Numbered from the stretch's first letter, positions 32,449 through 41,234 are shown. The stretch is DNA of 64,000 nucleotides from Fen-549 sp050011315 (GCA_050011315.1 JBEKJI010000003.1:1-64000); one strand, 5' to 3'. Program-made: numbers and translations. Notes: a model not told the origin generated them from the sequence alone.

Positions 32449-33275
32449 GGGCGCAGCCCGCGAGTGAACATCTGTCGCTTCAGCCACTCGTCCAGGCGGA
32501 TCGGCAGGAAGCGGCGGCGATTCCCAAGTAGCAACGGATAGGCCAGCCGTCGCGCCAGGCCAACGCCGCTTTCCTGGCGCAACTCGCTCCTACGGGCATA
32601 GAGTGGCGCGTGTCGTTCACGGATCAGATCGCATAGATGAGCGTGGTTCCGGCGCATGCGGGCGAGTCCGCGCAGATCGTCGTGCAGACGCCGGCGGTAG
32701 ACGACGATGCCGCCGTTGACCCCGTCGTATCCAGCTTCAGCCAGCTTCAGCCATAGATCCCAGTCTTCGTAGCCGTCGGCGAGGTCCCAGCCGCCAACCG
32801 CTTCGAGAGCGTTGCGGCGGATCAGCGAGCCAATCGGGTAGTGGTTGGCGTAGGTGAGCGCCCACGCGTCGAAGCGAGCAGGCGCCCGATAGCGGCCGTC
32901 GTAGTCACCGAAGATCAGGTAGTCACCGAAGGCGAAAGCGGCGACTGGATGGGCATCAAGCGCGTCTGCGAGCGAGCCGAGCGAGCCGGCGCAGAGCAAG
33001 TCGTCAGAGTCGAGAGGAAAAACGTACGGCGCGCTCGTCGCCTGCATGCCAAGCGTCCGCGCGTGAGCGACCCCGCCGTTGTCCAGCCAGAGCACCCTTG
33101 TCCCCGCCTGCTCGAGCTCGCTCAGCGCCGCGACCGAACTGGGATCCGTCGAACCGTCATTGACGACCACGATCTCGATCGGCTCATCCTCGATCACCGA
33201 GGCAACGGCCTCCCGTGCGAGGAGACCGTCGTTGAAGCAGGGAATGACGACAGCGGTCCTAGGAGTCTCGGTCAC
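32445..33275 (-). CDS. Glycosyltransferase family 2
   Basis: The 276-residue GT-A enzyme has RTAVVIPCFNDGLLAREAVA, IEIVVVNDGSTDPSSVAALS (about 33-52), YVFPLDSDDLLCAGSL (about 84-99, D-S-D-D metal site) and LADGYEDWDLWLKLAEAGYD. The end, RRFLPIRLDEWLKRQMF, is basic. It is a paralogue of 30455-31363. The GTG start overlaps the chimeric fragment upstream (GTGA), so it is probably expressed through that fragment. Confidence 0.92.
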   Translation of the reverse strand: MTETPRTAVVIPCFNDGLLAREAVASVIEDEPIEIVVVNDGSTDPSSVAALSELEQAGTRVLWLDNGGVAHARTLGMQATSAPYVFPLDSDDLLCAGSLGSLADALDAHPVAAFAFGDYLIFGDYDGRYRAPARFDAWALTYANHYPIGSLIRRNALEAVGGWDLADGYEDWDLWLKLAEAGYDGVNGGIVVYRRRLHDDLRGLARMRRNHAHLCDLIRERHAPLYARRSELRQESGVGLARRLAYPLLLGNRRRFLPIRLDEWLKRQMFTRGLRP

Positions 33276-33505
33276 GGTCCCGATCCCCTGTTGCCCGAGC
33301 GGCGAACGGCGAAGCCATAGCTGGCGTGAAGCAGCTGGCGCTGCCCAAAGCTGAAGTGTTGGGGGAAGGTCTCATGCTGTATGCCGTGAACACTAACGAC
33401 TGTCGGTAAGCCTTTTAGCAAGCGCGGGACCGGCTGGGCGGCGGGGAAGTGGACACAATCAAGCCCGTCGTTGAAACAAGGGATGATTACGGCTACGCGT
33501 GGCAT
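33272..33505 (-). pseudogene. Chimeric remnant: GT2 start fused to a GT4 internal piece
   Basis: The 77-residue frame starts MPRVAVIIPCFNDG, the first strand of the neighbouring GT2 enzymes, then changes abruptly to DCVHFPAAQPVPRLLKGLPT and VVSVHGIQHETFPQHFSFGQ, which is the acceptor-domain segment of a GT4 enzyme. Nothing after residue 14 fits GT2 and no GT4 donor domain follows. The frame has stayed open and is overlapped by the next gene, so it may be kept as a translational leader for the operon. Confidence 0.75.
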
Positions 33506-33527
33506 AGGTCGCTATCTTTGCCGTTGC

Positions 33528-34874
33528 TCAGCGATTAGAGATCGCGGTGGTTGCGAAGCCGAAGTGAACCAACACTTCGCTTAGTGATTGCTCGAACCCT
33601 ACGCCGTCACCGACGAAGAACACGGCCGTTGATACCATTTTCGCGGCGATCGTTCGCTGAACTTCTTCCGACCCGACTAATACCGCGTCTATCGCCGCGA
33701 ACTCGTCCGTCGCCCGGTCGTTGGCGATCTCTTCCGCCGCTGCCGCGTCGAGATCCATTAGCCAGAGGGCCTGAGGCTGCGTTCTGCGAATCATCTGCTC
33801 GAGTGCGCGATGGCGCGGCCCGAGGTTCAGGACGGCGTCGTAGTGGAAGCGCCGATTCGCGAGCCACTTTTCGGCGTACTCGAGCCCGCCCTGTGCACAT
33901 TCGATCCCGGCTGCGAGCAGATCGCCCTCTCGATCGGGAGCGGCAGTCTCACTCAACAGGGCGATGTGGCCGGTTGGGCAGAGGGCCGCGAGTTGGGAAA
34001 GGAGTTCTGCGGCGCGCGAACCGCCTTCGGGAGGTCGGTCGGCGACTACGAGAAGGCGATCGGGCAAAGGAGCGTCGCGCGCAGCGATGCTGTCGGGCTG
34101 GGCGGCCGGCCGGGACGCGAGGACGTTCGACCAGTGATGAGCAAACAGCTCGCGGCTCCGTGTCACGACGGTGTCAGCGACGGCGTGACGTTCCGCCCAC
34201 CCGAAGACGTGAGTCACCACCGAGCGGGGCTCATAGACCGTGAGGTACCCGTGGGACGCCAAGGTCAGGCAAAGGTCGACGTCGGAGTAGTACGCCGTGT
34301 AGATCGGATTGTGCCCGCCGACCTCGTTGAATGCGCAACGCCTGACCATCAGGCAGGCGCCGGATATGTAGTCGACCACACGGGGGCGGCGAAGCTCGGC
34401 GACCGAATCGGGACAACCCCTGCCGTATGCGCCGGTCGCGGCATCTCCGAAGAGGAGCGCGCCGGCTTCCTGGACAGAGCCGTCCACGTCTAAGAAGCGG
34501 GGCCCCACCGCGCCGACCTTCGGACTACTCGCGGCGGTCTCGAGAAGCGGAGGCAGCCAGCCGGTATGCACGAGCGCGTCGTCATTGAGGAACACCAGGA
34601 ACTCGGCGCGCGCGTACGCAGCCCCATGATTGCAGGAAAGGCCGCAGCCGAAGTTCCTTGGGTTCTGCACGATCCGGACGTTCTCGGTTGCGGCGGCCAG
34701 GCGGCCGGAGATGTCATCCGGCGAGGCGTCGTCGACCACGATCAGCTCATAACGAGGCTCGGTATTGGCGAGCAATGCGCCAAGCGCGCGCACGACCCAC
34801 TCCCACTGCCCGAACACCGGAATCACTATCGACACGTCCGGTCGCTTCAGTGCCGGAAATGAAAGGCCGCTCAC
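33528..34874 (-). CDS. Glycosyltransferase family 2 with C-terminal extra domain
   Basis: The 448-residue protein has RPDVSIVIPVFGQWEWVVRA near residue 11, RYELIVVDDASPDDISGRLA (about 41-60), the metal region LVFLNDDALVHTGWLPPLLE (about 93-112) and YYSDVDLCLTLASHGYLTVY (about 191-210), all GT2 features of the rhamnosyltransferase kind. Residues after about 270 form a Rossmann-like second domain (RLLVVADRPPEGGSRAAEL, WLMDLDAAAAEEIA) resembling a lone N-terminal half of GT4, which is unusual. GTG at 34874 overlaps the pyruvyltransferase stop (GTGA); an ATG frame opening at 35057 is rejected. Confidence 0.88.
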   Translation of the reverse strand: MSGLSFPALKRPDVSIVIPVFGQWEWVVRALGALLANTEPRYELIVVDDASPDDISGRLAAATENVRIVQNPRNFGCGLSCNHGAAYARAEFLVFLNDDALVHTGWLPPLLETAASSPKVGAVGPRFLDVDGSVQEAGALLFGDAATGAYGRGCPDSVAELRRPRVVDYISGACLMVRRCAFNEVGGHNPIYTAYYSDVDLCLTLASHGYLTVYEPRSVVTHVFGWAERHAVADTVVTRSRELFAHHWSNVLASRPAAQPDSIAARDAPLPDRLLVVADRPPEGGSRAAELLSQLAALCPTGHIALLSETAAPDREGDLLAAGIECAQGGLEYAEKWLANRRFHYDAVLNLGPRHRALEQMIRRTQPQALWLMDLDAAAAEEIANDRATDEFAAIDAVLVGSEEVQRTIAAKMVSTAVFFVGDGVGFEQSLSEVLVHFGFATTAISNR

Positions 34875-36430
34875 TTGACTATGCGACGTAGCCAACCGAC
34901 GAAGGTCCGAAGCGGCGCCGTGTAGCGGAATGTTCTCGATGTCCGCAGGTTGTGGATCTCGGTCTCGAGCTCGGCTCTGTATGAGTCTAGTTCGGCTCTG
35001 TATGAGTCTAGTTCGGCTATCCGTCTCTCGCTCGCCTCGAGTTTCTGCCCGAGGCACTCGATCTCGTTCTCGTGCTGCTGACGTAGTTCTGCCAACTCTC
35101 GCTCGAGGTTTTCGATTTCGTTTCCGAGCCTGAGACGCTGCTCGACGAGACGGTGGCCGCGCGCGTCAAACGCCCGTCGCAACGCAGTCTCGCGCTCGCG
35201 TGATTCGCCGGGTGCCTCCGTTGTGTTCGAGCGCCGAGCCGCGGACGAGCTCTCCAGCCCTTGCGACGCCGAGCGCTCGGCGATCTCGGCAAGCGCATCG
35301 AAGTGTGAATCAATGCGGCTCGCGATCTCGCTGAGCCCGTCCCAGGGACGCGTCCCCGAGAGAACTCGACGGATCGCGGGAAGCAGCTCCACCGGCGACC
35401 GGACGAGCGCGTCCTCGCAACGTGCGAGCGCGACGAACCCGGCGAGCTTCGAATAATCGGTGCCGAGATCAAGAACGGCGCTCGGTAGACCGCGAGCGAA
35501 CGTAATCACGTTCCCGCGGAGAGAAACACCGACGAAGCCCCGCGAGTGGGAGATCGCAGCGACGATGTCTTCGACGAGCGGGCTCGCGGGCATGCGGTAT
35601 ACGCGGCCGCGTAGGTACGGGGCGATAGCTTTCGCGAAATCCTCGTCTCCAAGGCCTGGACCTGTCTCCAGAAGCACGATCGGCACGTCGCCGGCCTCCG
35701 CCATCGCGTTCGCAAGCGCACCTGCGATGTCCTCGACACAAGGGAGCAGAGCCCTGCTGCCCTGGACGACCAGCGGTCGCTCGGACGAGGGATACGATTC
35801 GATACCGCGCAGATAACCCAGCCGGCGTTCGATCTGCTCATCGGCTACGACTCGATCGACGAGGAACGCCGAGTCGGGGACGACCGCTATCTCACGCGTC
35901 ACGCCTGCGCGCAGGAGCCGATCGCGCGAGATATCGTCGCAAACAGAGACGTAAGCCCTCTTTTCCAGCGCGGACCGCACGAGCCCCGCGGCGTTTTTGT
36001 TGAATTCGAAGGGGATCCCCACCGAATGCCACGCGACCGGGCAGCCCTCCTCGAGCGCAGGCCCGAGTCCGTCGATGAAAAACGCGCTCGGCCGGAGCCG
36101 CCGCGCCTCTTCGACGCCGATGCCGTAACAGGTGGAGTAGGCGTCGTCGCGCATGTGGATGAGTTCGCCCCCGCCGATCGCGATGAGATCGTGGCTTTTC
36201 GCCAGCTCGGCGAGCCGCTCCGGGCTCCACTCGCCGAGCGGCTCGACCACGAGGCCGCCGTCGAAAGGAACCGGGTGCAGATGCCCGAGCGGCGAAAAAG
36301 CCTGTACGCGGGCCGTCGGAAGTCGCCGCCGCATTTCGTGCTCGAAGATCCGAGGGAAGAGATGATCGCCGAAGTTGGCGACGTCGAACGTCCCCCAGAT
36401 CGCCAGGCGAGGGCCGATCGCGCCGGTCAT
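34871..36430 (-). CDS. Polysaccharide pyruvyltransferase-family protein with C-terminal coiled coil
   Basis: The 519-residue protein opens LAIWGTFDVANFGDHLFPRI (N-F-G-D is the pyruvyltransferase family signature), then LIAIGGGELIHMRDD and, later, RGFVGVSLRGNVITFARGLP, the conserved S-x-R-x-H-x-x-x-x-A-like segment in variant form. From about residue 400 a heptad-rich helix of some 90 residues (RLRLGNEIENLERELAELRQ) contains a perfect 7-residue tandem duplication, and it ends in a basic LRTFVGWLRRIVK. The family adds ketal pyruvate to sugars, often as a chain end. ATG at 36430 is preferred; GTG at 36499 gives 23 more residues. First gene of the leftward operon. Confidence 0.85.
   Translation of the reverse strand: MTGAIGPRLAIWGTFDVANFGDHLFPRIFEHEMRRRLPTARVQAFSPLGHLHPVPFDGGLVVEPLGEWSPERLAELAKSHDLIAIGGGELIHMRDDAYSTCYGIGVEEARRLRPSAFFIDGLGPALEEGCPVAWHSVGIPFEFNKNAAGLVRSALEKRAYVSVCDDISRDRLLRAGVTREIAVVPDSAFLVDRVVADEQIERRLGYLRGIESYPSSERPLVVQGSRALLPCVEDIAGALANAMAEAGDVPIVLLETGPGLGDEDFAKAIAPYLRGRVYRMPASPLVEDIVAAISHSRGFVGVSLRGNVITFARGLPSAVLDLGTDYSKLAGFVALARCEDALVRSPVELLPAIRRVLSGTRPWDGLSEIASRIDSHFDALAEIAERSASQGLESSSAARRSNTTEAPGESRERETALRRAFDARGHRLVEQRLRLGNEIENLERELAELRQQHENEIECLGQKLEASERRIAELDSYRAELDSYRAELETEIHNLRTSRTFRYTAPLRTFVGWLRRIVK
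34972..35013. repeat. 21-bp perfect tandem duplication within the coiled-coil coding region
   Basis: The unit CGGCTCTGTATGAGTCTAGTT occurs twice without change, at 34972-34992 and 34993-35013. It encodes one exact heptad twice (SYRAELD), so the coiled coil grows by one turn pair and the frame is kept. Absence of any mismatch suggests recent expansion. Confidence 0.92.
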
Positions 36431-36650
36431 CTCATTGCTTGGCGCGGTCGGATCTTCGCCGGCTGAGGTTGTCGAATGCGACCACCTCCCAGGACCCACC
36501 GAAACCCGCGTCCCCTGTCACGAGAACTCTCACGACGCCAAAGCATATAGACCGGTGAAGAGAGCTTTCTCTCGTGGCAAGACGCGTCGACCCCGGCAAT
36601 CTCGAGCCGGCAGTATCGCTGCCGAACGCGGAGGACCGACTCGGTTTCGC

Positions 36651-38069
36651 CTAGAGAGTGCCCCTACCGCCCAGAACCGCGCCGAGCGTCATCGCCAGGA
36701 TGCGCAGGTCGCGGAAGATCGAGATGTTCTCGATGTACTCGCGCTCGAGCGCCAGGCGCTCGTGGAAGGTGAGGGCGCCGCGGCCGTTGACCTGCATAGG
36801 GCCGGTCATGCCGGGCTTGACCGAGAGCCTGAACAGGTGCTCGGACTTGTAGCGCTCGACCAGGTCGAACTGCTCCGGGCGGGGCCCGACCAGGCTCATG
36901 TCGCCCTTGAGCAAGTTGAGCAGTTGCGGTGTCTCGTCGAGGCTCGAGCGCCGTAGGAAGCGGCCGACGCGGGTGACGCGGGGGTCGTTTTCGAGCTTGA
37001 ACATCGGCTCCGCAAGCTTGTCGAAGGGAACCAGGCCCTCGAGTTGTTGCTCGGCGTCCTTGACCATGGTGCGGAACTTGAGCATCCGGAACGGCCGCCG
37101 CCTAAGGCCAGCGCGTGTCTGCGCGTAGATCACCGGGCCGCGGCTGTCGAGCTTGATAGCGAGCGCGATCAGTACGAACAGGGGGGCGAGGAGAACGAGC
37201 GCGACCAAGCCGAGGACGATGTCGAGGATGCGCTTGAGGAAGAGCGTCGAGCGCGGAATGGCCCAGGTGCGGTACTCGAGCACGGGAAGGTCGGCAATAC
37301 GGCTGAGCTGAACAGCGGTTCCGAACAGGCTTCTGGTCAGCGGAATGACGCTGAGCCTGACGTGGTGCTCCTGTCCCAGAGCTATCAGCTGTGCGATGTC
37401 GCTTCCATCGGTCGCGGCTGAAGCGACGACGATCCGGTCTACGGTATTCCACCAACCATCTCCACAGCGCATCGCCTCGATGTCCATCTCCGGGATCACA
37501 TCCACGATCTCCAGATGCAGCTCGGGGAACAGCTCGACCTTGCGGAGAAAGGTCTCGGCTTCCGGGCCCGAACCAACGAGCACCGTTCGCTCCGGCGGGG
37601 TGATGCTTCTCCAGAGCCTGCGCGTGGCGCCTCTGAGCACGATTGCGGAAACGAGCGTTACGAGCGCCAGATGGGCGGCGCTCGTCGCGGGTAGCGATCC
37701 CGGCACGGGGAGGCGGAAGAAGAGCATCACACCGAGCGATCCCACCACCGCCCATCCCGCCAGTAGCGGCGCCTCGTCGATCGTCAGGTGACGGAGTGCG
37801 CGCTGGTCGCGGTCGTAGAGGCCCAGGAGCTTGGCAAGAACCACCCACGCCGGTGCGAGCGCGATCGTCCAGAAGAACGCGTTGACATTGCTCCCGATGA
37901 GGAAGCCCAGCGAAAGCGCACCGAACAACACCGCGAGGATGTCGCCCGCGGCGAGCATCCGCCGCAGTAACGACTCACGCCACTCGTTGGTCGTGAGCAA
38001 GACACCAGTGCCCGTAACGCCATGCGCCCGGAGATCGGAGACGAGCCTGGTTCTTTCCTTTTGTGCCAA
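36651..38069 (-). CDS. Polyprenyl glycosylphosphotransferase (priming sugar transferase)
   Basis: The 472-residue protein has the full EPS-type design. There are four N-terminal membrane helices (about 35-150), a CoA-binding-like Rossmann domain (VLVGSGPEAETFLRKVELFP), a further membrane helix with KRILDIVLGLVALVLLAPLF (about 281-300), then the catalytic domain with FRMLKFRTMVKDAE, SSLDETPQLLNLLKGDMSLV and GPRPEQF. It transfers a sugar-1-phosphate, usually glucose or galactose, to undecaprenyl phosphate and so starts each repeat unit. The start is a TTG at 38069 with a GAGAG run before it. It is transcribed with the neighbouring genes leftward or from its own promoter in the 320-bp gap upstream. 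Confidence 0.95.
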   Translation of the reverse strand: MAQKERTRLVSDLRAHGVTGTGVLLTTNEWRESLLRRMLAAGDILAVLFGALSLGFLIGSNVNAFFWTIALAPAWVVLAKLLGLYDRDQRALRHLTIDEAPLLAGWAVVGSLGVMLFFRLPVPGSLPATSAAHLALVTLVSAIVLRGATRRLWRSITPPERTVLVGSGPEAETFLRKVELFPELHLEIVDVIPEMDIEAMRCGDGWWNTVDRIVVASAATDGSDIAQLIALGQEHHVRLSVIPLTRSLFGTAVQLSRIADLPVLEYRTWAIPRSTLFLKRILDIVLGLVALVLLAPLFVLIALAIKLDSRGPVIYAQTRAGLRRRPFRMLKFRTMVKDAEQQLEGLVPFDKLAEPMFKLENDPRVTRVGRFLRRSSLDETPQLLNLLKGDMSLVGPRPEQFDLVERYKSEHLFRLSVKPGMTGPMQVNGRGALTFHERLALEREYIENISIFRDLRILAMTLGAVLGGRGTL

Positions 38070-38389
38070 TCACTCTCGCAGTTCGAGTTCGTCTTCGATC
38101 CCCCTGTTTATAGGGGGCCGGGCCTTACCTCATCCACGGTACCCGGACGTATGGAGGCTAACACACGCGATTTTTTCTGTCGACATTCGGCACTGGGCTC
38201 GCATCGAGCGCTTCCACCGATCCCTTGCACGGCGGCGTGAGAGGAGTGAGCGGAGCTACGGCTCTCTGCCAGCGGCGCGCGGCGGCTCTCAGAACGGCGG
38301 AAAGGTGAGCTCGTGCGTCGTTTCCTCGTCAGCTGGGTCCGGTCGGAAAGCAGGTCTCGGGCCGTGGCAACCGGAAAACCGCTATGCGG
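38070..38389. other. Intergenic gap upstream of the priming transferase
   Basis: About 320 bases with no coding signal. The segment includes A/T-rich stretches near 38100-38180 that would suit a leftward promoter for the sugar transferase. It also contains GC-rich inverted-repeat material near 38260-38295 beyond the end of the ligase gene, possibly a weak terminator. Neither is certain. Confidence 0.4.
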
Positions 38390-40384
38390 CTACTTCTTGG
38401 GAAAGGATCCCGGCTTATAGGCGCCGAAAAACGTTGATTTGGGGTTGAGCGAGTAGGCGCGACCGAGGCTCTTCTGCGCTCCGGCGGCGTTTCCCAGCTT
38501 GACCTCGATTTTGGCGGCGACGTACCACAACTCCCAGTTCTGGGGGTCGCGCTTGATCGCGCTCTTGATCCACCCATGGGCGTCGCGGATCAATCCCTCT
38601 CGCTCGTACACCAGCGCGAGCTGCAGGTACGGGCTGGAGGCCCAGGGCTGAAGGTTCTTGGCATCCATCGCGCCGCGGATCGCGGCGGCCGTGTTGCCGC
38701 GATTGACCGCGGCCTCGCTGTCGCTGATTCTCAGCTGGGCGAAAAGCGGCACTCCTTGAGCGCAGATGAGAAGCCACACGCCTACCAATGCGGTGACTCC
38801 GAGTCCGAATCTCCGCCGCCGGCCCGGGCGCGAGCCGTTCTCGTCGACGACCTTCAGAGAGTTACGCGATTTCCCCGCGGCGTCGCTCAGGAGCGCAAGC
38901 AGGATCAGCGCGAACACGGTCACCGCGGTGAGCTCCCACATCCAGTCGATCCCGGCGGCAACCGAGAAGGCGGCGAAGGAGGCCGTCAGCGCCGCCAGAG
39001 TTACTCGTTCTTCGCCCGAGTCGCGGAGCGTTCGCACCACCCCGATGCTGGTACCTCCGATCGTGAGCCCCAGGGTGAGAAGCAGGCCGATGATGCCGAG
39101 CTCGCCGAGCGACTGTAGATAGAGGGAGTGCGCATCCTTGACCGGGAAGAAAAAGGGCGCGTGCTTCAGCCACCAAGACTCGTACGAGCCCGCTCCGTTA
39201 CCGAGCACCGGGTGACTCTCCCACTGATCGATAGCCGACGCCCAGAACTGCCAGCGACCGCTGCCGCGAGCGCTCGTCAGGTGCGAGCGCACGTAGTCGT
39301 TCGACTCGATGTGGAGCGGCTGGGACGGCGAGCGCTTGAACTCATGAAACTGCGCGACCGGATGGCTGGCAACGATTCCCGCGATTGCCACCACGGCCAG
39401 CGAGATGACGAAACCGCGCCCCAACCACGGATTCGGCTGGACGCTGAGCCGATCCGTGTACATCCGGCTGACGGCGTAGGTCGCTCCCGCGAGCACACAG
39501 GCGAGGCCGACGAGAATCGCGGCGCTTCTTCCCTGTTGCTCGACCAGGCTCGTTCCAAATGGGCCGTTCACCAGCTCCTTCCGGGAAATCAGGACAGCTA
39601 TGGCGGCAACGGAGCCCAGGCCGGCCCAGAAGAGCGCCAGTCCTGCGCTCCAACGCTTGTTTGTGAGCGCAACGAACGCGATGATCCCGACCAGCGCCGT
39701 GACGCCGCCGCCCCGAGAAGAGGCGAGGTACGCGACAGACACGATCGCCGGTATGGGGGCGATCGCGAGTCCTCTGATCACAGGGTTGCGGCTGGAGATG
39801 GCGGTGTGGAGGAGCAAGGGAACGCCGAGTGCGAGGAAGATCGCCAGTCCGTTCCAGTAACCGAGCGGGAAACTGAGGCGGCTGGGGACGCCCAGGGCGA
39901 CGAGCCCCTGGTCAGGGAAAGTGCCGGGGAAGAACCTGCTGATGAGAGCAACCAGCGCGATCAGGGCCACTGCTATCTCGAGTCCGGCACACCACCATTT
40001 GATCGCGTTTCGCCTCGCCACGAGCACCGTGAGCACGAAGACGCCGAGGAACAGCGACACGCGGTTGAACTCGTTGAAAGCGTTCTCGGCGCTCGCCGCC
40101 CAGAAGACCGAGGCGAAAGTCCAGGCGGCTAGTGCAGCCAGACCTCCCGCGATTGCCAGAGAGGCCCTGGGCAGATTCTCCGCGATCAGCAGCCCGAGCA
40201 CGATTCCGACGATCACGGCCCACCACACAGCAATGGCAAGCGTGTTTCGGCTCGGTAGAAAGTAACTCCCGTTGTCGTAGGCGAGATAAAAAGTGACCGC
40301 CGATACGGCAAGCGTCGTCAGGAGAGTCTGCGGCGAGATTCCGAAGCGCGGGATCGCGATACGGATCTGGTTTGGGAAATTCAT
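38390..40384 (-). CDS. O-antigen ligase/polymerase-type membrane protein with C-terminal helical repeats
   Basis: The 664-residue protein has some 11-12 membrane segments. The large periplasmic loop holds HPVLGNGAGSYESWWLKHAP and KDAHSLYLQSLGELGIIGLL, the H-x-x-x-L-x-x-x-x-E-x-G pattern of the Wzy/WaaL (Wzy_C) superfamily. After about residue 550 comes a soluble part with TPR-like repeats (AAAIRGAMDAKNLQPWASSP, LYYVAAKIEV-like helices, AAGAQKSLGRAYSLNPK). It either polymerises repeat units or joins the finished polymer to its anchor. ATG at 40384 was chosen; GTG at 40396 adds four residues. It faces a secreted protein gene across 54 bp. Confidence 0.92.
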   Translation of the reverse strand: MNFPNQIRIAIPRFGISPQTLLTTLAVSAVTFYLAYDNGSYFLPSRNTLAIAVWWAVIVGIVLGLLIAENLPRASLAIAGGLAALAAWTFASVFWAASAENAFNEFNRVSLFLGVFVLTVLVARRNAIKWWCAGLEIAVALIALVALISRFFPGTFPDQGLVALGVPSRLSFPLGYWNGLAIFLALGVPLLLHTAISSRNPVIRGLAIAPIPAIVSVAYLASSRGGGVTALVGIIAFVALTNKRWSAGLALFWAGLGSVAAIAVLISRKELVNGPFGTSLVEQQGRSAAILVGLACVLAGATYAVSRMYTDRLSVQPNPWLGRGFVISLAVVAIAGIVASHPVAQFHEFKRSPSQPLHIESNDYVRSHLTSARGSGRWQFWASAIDQWESHPVLGNGAGSYESWWLKHAPFFFPVKDAHSLYLQSLGELGIIGLLLTLGLTIGGTSIGVVRTLRDSGEERVTLAALTASFAAFSVAAGIDWMWELTAVTVFALILLALLSDAAGKSRNSLKVVDENGSRPGRRRRFGLGVTALVGVWLLICAQGVPLFAQLRISDSEAAVNRGNTAAAIRGAMDAKNLQPWASSPYLQLALVYEREGLIRDAHGWIKSAIKRDPQNWELWYVAAKIEVKLGNAAGAQKSLGRAYSLNPKSTFFGAYKPGSFPKK

Positions 40385-40438
40385 GCGCTGGTACACTAGC
40401 CGTCCAAGAGACGAGACAACGCGAAGAAAGGCGTCACC

Positions 40439-40924
40439 ATGTCCGCTCGTTTTCTAGTCGCTTGTTGCGCAGCCTCGTTGGCGTTGGTCGTTCCGGCGAC
40501 CGCCGGGGCTAGCGCATCGTCGAAGCCGGGCGGCGGCTCGGCCGTCGACCAGTACGCCCAGCAGGTCTCCAACGGAGGCGGCAAGGTTATGTCGGGTGTC
40601 GGGAAAAACAAGAAGACCCATATCGATAAGACGTCCGCGGCGACTCTCAAGCACCTCAATAAGGCAGCGCAGAACGTAGTTGGCGAGGCACTCACCTCCC
40701 CGTGGTCAGGCGCGACGGAAACGAAGCTCCACCCGGTCAAGACTCCGCCTTCCAACGGCTTCCGCTCATCGCTCGTCGGGTCGCTGCTGGCGTCGGTCGG
40801 CTCTCCGGGCGCGGGAAGCGGGAATCGCCTGATCGCCTTACTGATCGCGATCGTGTCTATCACAGCTGCGCTCGGTATCACGGCCGCTCGCAAGCAGCGC
40901 GCTCTGCACCAGATCCGGCACTGA
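40439..40924 (+). CDS. Small secreted protein with C-terminal membrane helix
   Basis: The 161-residue protein has a signal peptide (LVACCAASLALVVPATAGAS, cleavage near residue 25), a low-complexity middle region rich in Gly, Ser, Lys and Thr with KTHIDKTSAATLKHLNKAAQ, and one membrane helix near the end (LIALLIAIVSITAALGITAA) followed by basic residues. The layout resembles a surface-anchored protein with a simple C-terminal anchor. No family is recognised. It is divergent from the ligase gene; AAAGG lies 8-12 bases upstream of the ATG. Confidence 0.78.
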   Translation: MSARFLVACCAASLALVVPATAGASASSKPGGGSAVDQYAQQVSNGGGKVMSGVGKNKKTHIDKTSAATLKHLNKAAQNVVGEALTSPWSGATETKLHPVKTPPSNGFRSSLVGSLLASVGSPGAGSGNRLIALLIAIVSITAALGITAARKQRALHQIRH

Positions 40925-41234
40925 TCACTTTCGACAGCACGGCCAGGTGATGGGGACGGTCTGCCGAGCCTGCTTCCTTCCTGCGTTACTCCGCCTGCCC
41001 GCGACGTAGCCCTAGAGCAAGCGGGGGGTCGTTATCTCAGGGCGTGGCGGGACGAGCTGCCGGCGCTGGGCGGTCCTGTTACTAGCGACGGAACTGTTCC
41101 GCGCTTGCGATGTCTGAAGATCTCGATAGGCGCGGTTTCTCGAAGCATCTGGCGACCGCTACACCGTCGGTCGCTTCTTGAAGATGGCGCGCCGTCCGCG
41201 CTCACGGCCGGTGACTGGAGTACCGGTGCGGCGA
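40925..41234. other. Intergenic region containing a Tat-signal-like fragment
   Basis: About 310 bases. A short plus-strand frame at 41110-41181 encodes MSEDLDRRGFSKHLATATPS followed by three residues and a stop. Its RRGFSK core looks like a twin-arginine signal without a following protein, so it may be the stub of a lost Tat-exported gene. No ribosome-binding site is seen and nothing else in the stretch appears coding. Confidence 0.35.

Noticed and set aside
39128..40132. 334-residue plus-strand frame opposite the ligase gene
   Set aside because: It is antisense to a clear membrane protein, composed mainly of Arg, Glu and Asp, with no recognisable domain.
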